Shown: in pieces, positions 32,825-40,347 of the stretch
Layout: each line of letters begins with the position of its first letter
How positions within the stretch are numbered: the stretch's first letter is position 1
Assembly (NCBI RefSeq): GCF_030295425.1
Contig: NZ_AP027081.1
Coordinates: 3,827,001 to 3,891,000, forward strand
Reading direction: 5' to 3'
Source: Mesoterricola sediminis
Lineage (GTDB): Bacteria; Acidobacteriota; Holophagae; Holophagales; Holophagaceae
DNA length: 64,000 nucleotides
Made by a program: the position numbers and the translations under genes
Notes under the pieces: generated by a model
Database searches by the model: none
Seen by the model: the letters and a program-made list of their open reading frames with translations, nothing else
What the model was told of the DNA's origin: nothing

Positions 32825-35266
32825 ATGTGCGGAATCGTCTCCATCTGCTACGGGTCTGACAACGCGTCGCTGGGCGCCGAGGCCACTGAACTACTGAAAA
32901 GGCTTGAGTACCGTGGATACGATTCCACCGGCGGCGCCTTCGTGGACGGCGCCGGGGAGATCCGCCTCCTGAAGAAGGTGGGCGCCCCCAGCCGGGTCTG
33001 CTCCGCCATCGGCATCGACCGGGAGCGCGGCGCGCGGTTCATCGGCCAGGTGCGCTGGGCCACCTACGGCGCCGTCACCGACGTGAACAGCCAGCCCCAC
33101 CACGTCACCTGCCGGCTGCCCTTCGTGGGCGCCCACAACGGCAACATCTCGAACACCGACTCCCTGAAGGGCTGGCTCACGGACCTCGGGCACCGGGTCG
33201 TCTCGGACAACGACGGGGAGATGATCACCCACGTCGCCGAGGCGTTCTACGCCGACAACCTGGAAGCCCCCGCCGAGGCCCTCGAGGCCGGCCGCCGCGC
33301 CGCGGCGGCCCTCCCCGCCCCGCCCCCGGACGGGGCCCTCCTCCTCATGGACGCCGCGCGCCGGGCCGACGCCCGCGCTGAAGGCTCGTACGCCGCCGCC
33401 TTCTGCGACCCCCGGGTCCCCGGCGTCGTCGCGGTGAAGTCGGGCTCCTCCCTCTACGCCGGGATCGGCTCGGACGCGCACGGGCCCTTCGTCCTCGTCT
33501 CCAGCGACCTCACCAGCGTCCTCAGCAAGACCCGGATGCTCATCCCCCTGAGCGAAGGCGAGGGCATCTGGTTCACGGACCGGGAGTACGCCGTCTTCCC
33601 CCTGGCCGGGCCCCTGGCGCTCTCGGCCCCGAAGCCCCGCCGCTCCAAGCTCAACGTGCGGGACACCGGCCTGCGGCCCCCCTTCAAGTACTTCATGGAC
33701 CAGGAGATCGCCTCCTCCGCGGAGAACCTGGACGCCATCCTGCGCTACTACTTCCAGGACCCCGCCACCGAGGCCCTCCACCAGGCCTTCGAGGCCCGCC
33801 TGGACCTGGGCAAGGCCGTCCTGGCCAAGGCCGCGGCCCTGAACGAGGCCCCGGACGCCGAGGCCCTCCGGGAAGGGTTCGACAGGCTCCTGGACGATCC
33901 CGCCCTCGGGGAGCTGAGGGCCGCCGTGAAGCCCCACCGGGAGGCCCTCGGCGTCGGGGAGCCCTTCACCTCCGAGGAGCGGGGGCTGCTGGGGGACCTG
34001 GCCCGCCTGGCGCCCGGCGCCGCCGAGGACCTGGCCCTCTTCGACCGCCTTTTCGTGTGGAAGAAGCAGCGGCGCGTCTCGGGGCTCCTGCAGGAGCTCG
34101 CCAAGGCCATGCGCGAGGCCAAGGGCCGGATCTTCCTCGTGGCCTCCGGCACCTCGTACCACGCCGCGCTGGTGGGCGCCTACTTCTTCAACAACCTCGC
34201 GGGGGTGGCGGTCTTCCCGGCCAACCCGGGGACCTTCCGCTCCATGTACCTCAACACCCTGGAGCCGGGGGACCTGCTGGTGGGCATCACCCAGTCCGGC
34301 GAGACCAAGGACCTGGTGGATATCTTCCAGGACGTCCGGGCCCGGGTCCCCGCCCTCCGCCGGGTGGCCCTCGTGAACAACGAGAACAGCCGCATCCCCC
34401 AGGAGCTCTCGGAGTTCTACCTGCCCCTCCTCTGCGGCCCCGAGATCGCGGTGGCCGCCACCAAGAGCTTCCTCAACCAGATCGCCGTGCTCTACGCCCT
34501 CGCCGCCTCCTTCTCCATGAACGAGCGCCGCGTCGTCGAGCAGCTCCGGGCGGCCCGGGACCTCGTGGAGCGCACCCTGGCCGGGTGCGGCGAGGCCGTG
34601 GAGGCCGCCGCGCGCCGCCTCCACCTGGAGCCCAGCCTCCACATCCTCGGCACCGGCCTCATCGGCCTGGCCCGGGAGGGGGCCCTCAAGATCCGCGAGG
34701 TGGTGCTCAACCACGCCGAAGGGTACGACGCCGCCGAGTTCAAGCACGGGCCCAACACCATCCTCGGCAAGAACACCCTCTTCTCCATCGCGGACCTGGC
34801 GGGGCTCCTGGACGCCTACGAGGCCCGCCGGGACGGCAGCCCCTTCCCCGGCGGCATCGACGTCCTGCGGGCCAACCCCGACCTCGTCGAGTCCCACTTC
34901 TCCAACTACCCCCTCCTCTTCGTGTGCCCCCGGGACGAGCGGGACGTGCGGATCACCATCAGCCAGATCCACACCCACAAGATCCGGGGCGCCGACATCC
35001 TCCTCATCGCCGAGGCCGATCCCGACCTGGCCCTGGCCGTCGCCGGCCGGCCCATGGGCGACGACCGCTACCAGTCCCTCTACCTGGAGGTCCCGCCGGC
35101 CCCCGATCCGAACCTCTTCGTGTTCGCGGCGACCCTCCTCCTCCAGCGCCTCGCCTTCCGCATGTCGGTGCTCAAGATGGAGTATCTGGACCAGTTGCGG
35201 GTGGCCGACCACGGCGTCCACCCCGACAGTCCCAAGAACGTCTCCAAGTCCATCACCGTGGACTGA
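32825..35266 (+). CDS. GlmS-like glutamine amidotransferase/SIS protein, enlarged form
   Basis: 813 residues against about 610 for standard GlmS. The class II glutaminase domain (about 1-250) has the nucleophile Cys2 in MCGIVSICYG, RWATYG (the usual RWATHG His is Tyr) and AHNGNISN. An inserted helical region (about 280-430) is absent from GlmS. Two SIS domains follow: SGTSYHAAL and ITQSGETKDL in the first, EFKHGPNTI in the second. The C-terminal tail PKNVSKSITVD keeps the Lys of the sugar-phosphate site. It probably forms glucosamine 6-phosphate for peptidoglycan and LPS, but could be a divergent paralogue. Confidence 0.85.
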   Translation: MCGIVSICYGSDNASLGAEATELLKRLEYRGYDSTGGAFVDGAGEIRLLKKVGAPSRVCSAIGIDRERGARFIGQVRWATYGAVTDVNSQPHHVTCRLPFVGAHNGNISNTDSLKGWLTDLGHRVVSDNDGEMITHVAEAFYADNLEAPAEALEAGRRAAAALPAPPPDGALLLMDAARRADARAEGSYAAAFCDPRVPGVVAVKSGSSLYAGIGSDAHGPFVLVSSDLTSVLSKTRMLIPLSEGEGIWFTDREYAVFPLAGPLALSAPKPRRSKLNVRDTGLRPPFKYFMDQEIASSAENLDAILRYYFQDPATEALHQAFEARLDLGKAVLAKAAALNEAPDAEALREGFDRLLDDPALGELRAAVKPHREALGVGEPFTSEERGLLGDLARLAPGAAEDLALFDRLFVWKKQRRVSGLLQELAKAMREAKGRIFLVASGTSYHAALVGAYFFNNLAGVAVFPANPGTFRSMYLNTLEPGDLLVGITQSGETKDLVDIFQDVRARVPALRRVALVNNENSRIPQELSEFYLPLLCGPEIAVAATKSFLNQIAVLYALAASFSMNERRVVEQLRAARDLVERTLAGCGEAVEAAARRLHLEPSLHILGTGLIGLAREGALKIREVVLNHAEGYDAAEFKHGPNTILGKNTLFSIADLAGLLDAYEARRDGSPFPGGIDVLRANPDLVESHFSNYPLLFVCPRDERDVRITISQIHTHKIRGADILLIAEADPDLALAVAGRPMGDDRYQSLYLEVPPAPDPNLFVFAATLLLQRLAFRMSVLKMEYLDQLRVADHGVHPDSPKNVSKSITVD

Positions 35267-35290
35267 GCCTAGGGGCTGCACAAATCTACC

Positions 35291-35322
35291 GGAGGGGGGC
35301 CGGAAACTACCAGCCCCCCTCC
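35291..35322 (+). terminator. Hairpin terminator after the GlmS-like gene
   Basis: A 10-bp perfect stem GGAGGGGGGC (35291-35300) pairs with GCCCCCCTCC (35313-35322) around a 12-base loop, 25 bp past the stop. No T tract follows. Confidence 0.6.
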
Positions 35323-35606
35323 CGGCCCGGGTTGTATGCCTGTTCGCTCAGGCGCCAAGTATAAATTTTTCTATATTTTAGAAATCGATAATTACAGCAC
35401 GAAAAACGCCGGAGGGGGGTTGGCGCCGACCTGGGCGCCGGGCCAGGGCGGCCCTAGGATGGGATCATAGGTCTGAAAGGCAGGCGGCGCGCGGTGGCGC
35501 CCCTCCCGTCCCTGACAGGGGACGGCCTTCGGTCTGCCCCTCCGGGCGGCCCGACCTGCCCTCGGTCCGCCCTATGGAGCACCCACCCCCCTTGGAGGAC
35601 ACGCGG
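35323..35606 (+). promoter_or_regulatory. AT-rich island and long GC-rich leader upstream of the flavoprotein gene
   Basis: Bases 35355-35405 are strikingly AT-rich (TATAAATTTTTCTATATTTT and following) in an otherwise very GC-rich region, the best promoter or UP-element-like zone in the window. TATAAA occurs at 35360-35365. Up to about 200 bases of leader follow before the ATG, with several potential GC-rich hairpins (for example GGCGCCGACCTGGGCGCC near 35423-35440). No known riboswitch is recognised. Probably the regulated promoter of the flavoprotein-cytochrome operon. Confidence 0.5.
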
Positions 35607-37307
35607 ATGACGAACAACCCATCCCACGACGCACCGGAGCTGGATGCCGCGACCCGGCATGCCCTGGAGAACGGCCTTTCCCGGCGCAGCTTCCTGACCC
35701 ACACGGCCCTCGGGGCGGCAGCGGTCGGCATGGTCGGCCTGCCCGGCGTCGCCGCGGCCGCCGCCGAGCCCGGCAAGGCCAAGGCCAAGGCCGCCGCGGC
35801 CCCCGCCGGCGAGTTCGGGAAGACGCCCGGCGCCACCCTGAACTTCCTGCCCAAGCCCAAGCCCATCCCCGAAAAGGCCATCAAGGAGACCCTCACCTTC
35901 GATGTGGTGGTGGTCGGCGCCGGCGCCTCGGGCGTCCCGGCGGCCCTCTCCGCCCATGAGGCCGGCGCCAAGGTCGCCGTCCTCCAGAAGGCCCCCTTCG
36001 CCGTCTCCCAGGGCAACACGGGCACCGGCATCGACCTGGCCAAGAGCGACAAGGCCGGCGTCGAGGCCCTGGTCGCCCTGATCGTGGGCAACAACAACCA
36101 TCGCAGCAACACCAAGCTGGTCCGCCAGTGGGCCTACAACTCCGGTGAAGCCGTCCGCTGGGTCATCGACCGCGCCAAGAAGGGCGGCAGCCCCGTCTTC
36201 GACCAGGGCAACGTCCAGCACGGCCCCAACCTGAAGGTGAACGGCTACCCCATGAGCTACGTCACCTCGTTCTTCGGCCCCAAGCCCTACACCACGGGCG
36301 ACGGCATGCGCGACCTGGCCAAGTACGCCGAAGCGCAGGGCGTGAAGTTCTTCTACCTCCACCCCGCGGCCCAGCTCGTGCAGGGGCGCAACGGCGAGGT
36401 GGTGGGCGTGATCGCCCAGAACGCCCAGGGCCAGTACATCCGGTTCATGGCCAAGAAGGGCGTCATCCTGGCGACGGGCGACTACCAGAGCAACAAGGCG
36501 ATGAGCGACTACTTCCTGCCCGACCTCAGGCACATGGGCCGGAAGCAGATGGACCGCGATGGCGACGGGTTCGTCATGGCCTTCTGGGCCGGGGCCGTCT
36601 TCGACCCCATCGGCCACACCAAGATGCTCCACGACTTCGACGCGGGGCCGGCCACCATGTGCGACATGCCCTTCCTGGCGGTCAACCGCGACGGCAAGCG
36701 CTTCGTCAGCGAGTGCGTGGAGATGTCCCTGCTCAACAACTACCTGAAGAACGAGAAGGACGCCGGCCACTACTGCCAGATCTTCGACGCGGACTACATG
36801 ACCCGCGCCGCGAAGTGGCCCGGTCGCCTCGTTCCCCCCGAGGGCCTGAAGAACTACATGCCCGACGTCCCCGGTCCCAAGAAGGGCGTGCTGGAGCCCT
36901 TCATCAACACCCACGTGGCCGACACCCTGGACGAACTGGCCCGCAAGCTGGGTCTGGATCCCGCCGCGCTGGCCGCGACGGTCAAGCGCTACAACGACCT
37001 GGCCGCGGCCGGCCGCGACGAGGACTTCGGCAACCCCGCGGACAAGATGGCCCCGGTGCTCAAGGCCCCCTTCTACGGGATTCACCGCGCCGTCCGGGTC
37101 TCGGCCATCGTGTCGGGCATGGTGGTGAACGAACGGCATAACGCCCTGGACGCCGACGGCAAGCCCATCAAGGGGCTCTACCTCGCCGGCAACCTGAGCG
37201 GCGGCTTCTACGGTGGCATCGATTACCCGATGGCAGTCCCCGGCCTCTCCTTGGGCCGGTGCTACACCGTCGGGTACCTCACCGGGAAGCACGTGGCGAG
37301 CCTCTGA
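35607..37307 (+). CDS. Tat-exported FAD-dependent reductase (fumarate reductase/flavocytochrome c-like flavoprotein)
   Basis: 566 residues. The Tat signal has SRRSFL at 25-30 and a hydrophobic stretch ending AAAA near 53. The FAD-binding fold starts at FDVVVVGAGASGVPAALSAHEAG and closes with GLYLAGNLSGGF, so this belongs to the FRD_SDH/FAD_binding_2 family and acts in the periplasm. The residues diagnostic of fumarate reduction are not seen: the TTRD Arg segment reads ECVEMS after GKRF, and the HHTMGG segment reads SAIVSGM. Another substrate is therefore likely. The next gene encodes its probable electron donor, a pentahaem cytochrome. The ATG at 35607 has GGAGGAC upstream. Confidence 0.88.
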   Translation: MTNNPSHDAPELDAATRHALENGLSRRSFLTHTALGAAAVGMVGLPGVAAAAAEPGKAKAKAAAAPAGEFGKTPGATLNFLPKPKPIPEKAIKETLTFDVVVVGAGASGVPAALSAHEAGAKVAVLQKAPFAVSQGNTGTGIDLAKSDKAGVEALVALIVGNNNHRSNTKLVRQWAYNSGEAVRWVIDRAKKGGSPVFDQGNVQHGPNLKVNGYPMSYVTSFFGPKPYTTGDGMRDLAKYAEAQGVKFFYLHPAAQLVQGRNGEVVGVIAQNAQGQYIRFMAKKGVILATGDYQSNKAMSDYFLPDLRHMGRKQMDRDGDGFVMAFWAGAVFDPIGHTKMLHDFDAGPATMCDMPFLAVNRDGKRFVSECVEMSLLNNYLKNEKDAGHYCQIFDADYMTRAAKWPGRLVPPEGLKNYMPDVPGPKKGVLEPFINTHVADTLDELARKLGLDPAALAATVKRYNDLAAAGRDEDFGNPADKMAPVLKAPFYGIHRAVRVSAIVSGMVVNERHNALDADGKPIKGLYLAGNLSGGFYGGIDYPMAVPGLSLGRCYTVGYLTGKHVASL

Positions 37308-37387
37308 GCCCGCCTCCGGCCCGTCCCTGGGGGTGGGGACGGGCCGGCCGCACCTCACCCCTCCCTCGCCCATCACAGGAAGGAACC

Positions 37388-37870
37388 ATGATCCGAATTT
37401 GGAGATTTCTGCCATCGTCCCTCGCGCTCCTCGCCGCCCTCACCCTGGGCGTCCAGGCCCAGGCCAAGCCGGCCACGGGGGCGGAGCCCATCAAGCTGCC
37501 CGCGGGCCACGTGTCCATCCAGGGCAAGTCCTTCAAGGACTGCAAGACCTGCCACACGGGGGCCCAGGGCAAGCCGGCCAGCCTAGTCGGCAAGCTGAAG
37601 GGCGTCCAGATCCACGCCCTCGCCGGCGTCACCTGCGCCCAGTGCCACGACGGGAAGGGCAAGCCCGCCCCCGTGCCGACCTGGACCTGCGTGGGCTGCC
37701 ACGGCCCCACGAAGGACCTCGCCGCCCGCACCGCCCAGGTGAAGCCCCACAACCCGCATCAGTCCCGCCACTACGGCACGGACGCCGCCTGCGCCAAGTG
37801 CCACCACATGCACCGCGCCTCGGAGAACGACTGCCTGCAGTGCCACGCTTTCCAGTTCCAGGTGCCCTAG
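37388..37870 (+). CDS. Periplasmic pentahaem c-type cytochrome
   Basis: 160 residues with a Sec signal peptide (about 1-26, cleavage near AQA). Five CxxCH haem sites lie at 52-56, 83-87, 101-105, 135-139 and 149-153, with additional His residues (for example 41, 76, 121, 124, 128) available as distal ligands. It resembles the small cytochrome c3-like subunit that donates electrons to periplasmic flavin reductases, though flavocytochrome c3 and the methacrylate reductase cytochrome carry four haems rather than five. It follows the flavoprotein gene by 80 bp with an AGGAAGGAA ribosome site, and a strong terminator comes after. Confidence 0.92.
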   Translation: MIRIWRFLPSSLALLAALTLGVQAQAKPATGAEPIKLPAGHVSIQGKSFKDCKTCHTGAQGKPASLVGKLKGVQIHALAGVTCAQCHDGKGKPAPVPTWTCVGCHGPTKDLAARTAQVKPHNPHQSRHYGTDAACAKCHHMHRASENDCLQCHAFQFQVP

Positions 37871-37914
37871 CAACCTGACGACACCCTGAAGGGCTCCGCG
37901 ACGGGAGCCTGCGA

Positions 37915-37956
37915 CCGGACCCTGGAGGCGGACGCCTTCAGGGTCCGGTTTCCTTT
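37915..37956 (+). terminator. Intrinsic terminator after the cytochrome gene
   Basis: CCGGACCCTG (37915-37924) pairs with CAGGGTCCGG (37939-37948) and is followed by TTTCCTTT. The clearest rho-independent terminator in the window; it closes the flavoprotein-cytochrome operon and lies just before the convergent Cys-rich gene. Confidence 0.85.
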
Positions 37957-37968
37957 CATGGGACGGAC

Positions 37969-38190
37969 TCATGGTTTGCGCGGCTCGGTGGGGGCCGGCT
38001 GGAGGTGGGCGGGCTTGTCGCAGCAGTTGGGACAGCCGGCCTTCTCGCACGCTTTGTCGCAATGCCGGTCGCAATTGCGGTCCGGCTTGCAGCAGGCGTT
38101 GGAACAACAGGTCTTGCGAGGCTTGGCCTCGTGCTGGCCCGCGAAGAGGACCAGGGAGGCGGTGAAGAAGGGGAGCAGCAGTCTGGACAT
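37969..38190 (-). CDS. Small secreted Cys-rich peptide (10 Cys)
   Basis: 73 residues. A signal peptide (MSRLLLPFFTASLVLFAG, about 1-18) precedes a mature region with ten cysteines at 28, 29, 33, 34, 40, 44, 48, 53, 56 and 57, three of them in CC pairs, then a Pro-rich tail. Spacing does not match CxxCH haem sites. It could bind metal like a periplasmic metallothionein or be a disulfide-rich peptide. The gene is convergent with the cytochrome operon and has GGAG upstream of its ATG. No family recognised; the reading frame is supported by signal peptide and Cys clustering. Confidence 0.65.
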   Translation of the reverse strand: MSRLLLPFFTASLVLFAGQHEAKPRKTCCSNACCKPDRNCDRHCDKACEKAGCPNCCDKPAHLQPAPTEPRKP

Positions 38191-38424
38191 GTCGGTTCTC
38201 CAAGGCCATCCGGCCTAGGCCTTTGGATGTCCCAACCCGGCGCGTGTTGCCCGGCGGCGGACCGGGCCGCTTGCCCAGGATCCGGGGCAAATGTCACGTT
38301 CATGTCATCGCCCCGGAGGCGGGCTGTGACGGGGGTCATCAATATCCGCCGGAGCGGGCCGCGCGCCTTGACGGGCCGTTCAGGGGAAAGCGACCCTTAG
38401 ATCCTCCCCCGGAACAGGTGCAGC

Positions 38425-40347
38425 ATGATCGAGAAGCTTGACTACGAATCGGCGGGCTTGATCTCGGGCCTGGAAGTGCATCAGCAGCTTCTCACCGCCC
38501 ACAAGCTCTTCTGCCGCTGCCCCGCGGGGCTCTACACCCACACCCACGACGGCGAGGTGCTCCGCCACATGCGGCCCACCCTCTCCGAGCTGGGCGAGTA
38601 CGACGGCACGGCGCTGATGGAGTTCAAGACGCGCAAGGAGATCATCTATCTCCTGAACCACCTCAACGTGTGCACCTATGAGATGGACGACACCCCGCCC
38701 TTCCTGGTGAACCAGGAGGCCATCGACGTCGCCATCGAGCTCTGCCTGGCCATGGGCATGGACATCATCGACGAGGTCCACATCGCCCGGAAGCAGTACC
38801 TGGACGGCTCCATTCCCACCGGCTTCCAGCGCACGGCCATCGTGGGCATGAACGGCGGGATGCCCTTCCACGGGCGCACCCTCAGCGTCACCCACGTCTC
38901 GATCGAGGAGGACTCCTGCCGCGAGGTGAGCGACAAGGGCCACCGCATCGTCTGGCGCACGGACCGCCTGGGCATGCCCCTCACGGAGACCGTGACCGGC
39001 CCCGACCTGCGGACCCCCCAGGAGGTGCGGGACGCCATCACCCTCTGCGGCCTCGTGGCCCGGACCACGGGCCGGGTCCGCACCGGCATCGGCGCCAGCC
39101 GCCAGGACGTCAATGTCAGCGTCAGGGGCGGCAGCCGGGTCGAGATCAAGGGCGTGCCCAAGGCGGCCTGGGCGGTGAAGCTCGTGCACAACGAGGGCAT
39201 CCGCCAGGTCAACCTGCTCCGCCTGCGCGACGAGCTCCACCGGCGCGGCTGGCGGGAGCCCGGCGATGTCCGCACCCACGTGGCCGATGTCACCGACGTG
39301 TTCCAGTCGGTGGACCTGGGCTTCATGCAGCGCGCCATCCGGAGCGGCGGCCGGATCTTCGCGGTCCGCCTGGAGGGCGGCCTGGGCCTGGCCCAGTGGC
39401 CCACCCAGCCGGAGACCACCTTCCTGGACGAACTCGCGGGCCGGGTCCGGGTCATCGCCTGCCTGGACGAAGCGCCCATTGTGCTCAGCGGCCAGCAGAT
39501 GCCCGAATTCCCCCTGAAGCACCGCACCCTCGAGCGCCTCCGCCGGAAGCTGCGCATGGGGGAGAACGACGACTACTTCATCGTCTTCGGACCCGAGGTG
39601 GACTGCCGCACGGCCGCCGAGGAGATCCGGATCCGCTTCGTGGACGCCCTCAAAGGGGTGCCCCAGGAGACCCGCCAGTCCCTGGCCGGCGGGTTCACCA
39701 CCTTCGAGCGCATCCTGCCCGGCCCGGACCGGATGTACCCCGACACCGACTCGCCCCCCACCCGCATCACCGCCGAGCGCGTGGAGGCGGCCCGGGCCCG
39801 CATGCGGCCCACCCCCTGGGCGCGGTTCCACCAGTTCGGCGCCTGGGGCGTGCCCCCGGAGACCACGGAGTACCTCATCCGCAGGGGCGGCGTCGCCCTC
39901 GTGGACGCCGTGGTGGCCGCGACGGGCGCGGACGGCCTCCTGGCCTCCGTGGAGATCGGGCAGCGGGCCAAGGCCCTCCACCGCCGCGGCCTGCCCGTGG
40001 AACGGCTGGGCGCCACCGAATGGGTCCAGATCTTCGACCTCTTCACCGGCGGCCAGATCCCCCGCGAGGGCATCCAGATGCTCGCCGCCCACATGGCCGC
40101 CAACCCGGGCCGGGACGCCCAGGCGTCCATGGAGGCCCTGGGCATCGGCGTCCAGCCCCGGGAGGCCTGGGCCCGCGAGCTGTCCGCCCTCTCCATGGAG
40201 GACTACCGCATCGACAAGGGCGACTCGGACGGCAAGCGCCTGCGCTTCCTGGCCGGGCGCGCCATGAAGCTCCTCCTCGGCAAGGCCCCCGCGAAGGACG
40301 TGGCCGACTACCTCAGGACCCGGCTCACCCAGGAGGCTTCCCGATGA
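38425..40347 (+). CDS. gatE: Glu-tRNA(Gln) amidotransferase subunit E (archaeal type)
   Basis: 640 residues, the length of archaeal GatE. The N-terminal GatB/E cradle starts GLISGLEVHQQLLT (residues about 12-25) and includes the zinc-type Cys in KLFCRCP. Motifs of the kinase/transamidase core follow (SIPTGFQRTAIVG, SRQDVNVSVRGGSRVEIKG), then an AspRS-like GAD insertion (about 285-400) unique to GatE, and helical plus tail domains contacting tRNA. It phosphorylates Glu-tRNA(Gln) and accepts ammonia from GatD. The gene couples to gatD by ATGA. The GatDE pair is textbook archaeal, so its presence beside normal bacterial genes is notable. Confidence 0.92.
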   Translation: MIEKLDYESAGLISGLEVHQQLLTAHKLFCRCPAGLYTHTHDGEVLRHMRPTLSELGEYDGTALMEFKTRKEIIYLLNHLNVCTYEMDDTPPFLVNQEAIDVAIELCLAMGMDIIDEVHIARKQYLDGSIPTGFQRTAIVGMNGGMPFHGRTLSVTHVSIEEDSCREVSDKGHRIVWRTDRLGMPLTETVTGPDLRTPQEVRDAITLCGLVARTTGRVRTGIGASRQDVNVSVRGGSRVEIKGVPKAAWAVKLVHNEGIRQVNLLRLRDELHRRGWREPGDVRTHVADVTDVFQSVDLGFMQRAIRSGGRIFAVRLEGGLGLAQWPTQPETTFLDELAGRVRVIACLDEAPIVLSGQQMPEFPLKHRTLERLRRKLRMGENDDYFIVFGPEVDCRTAAEEIRIRFVDALKGVPQETRQSLAGGFTTFERILPGPDRMYPDTDSPPTRITAERVEAARARMRPTPWARFHQFGAWGVPPETTEYLIRRGGVALVDAVVAATGADGLLASVEIGQRAKALHRRGLPVERLGATEWVQIFDLFTGGQIPREGIQMLAAHMAANPGRDAQASMEALGIGVQPREAWARELSALSMEDYRIDKGDSDGKRLRFLAGRAMKLLLGKAPAKDVADYLRTRLTQEASR

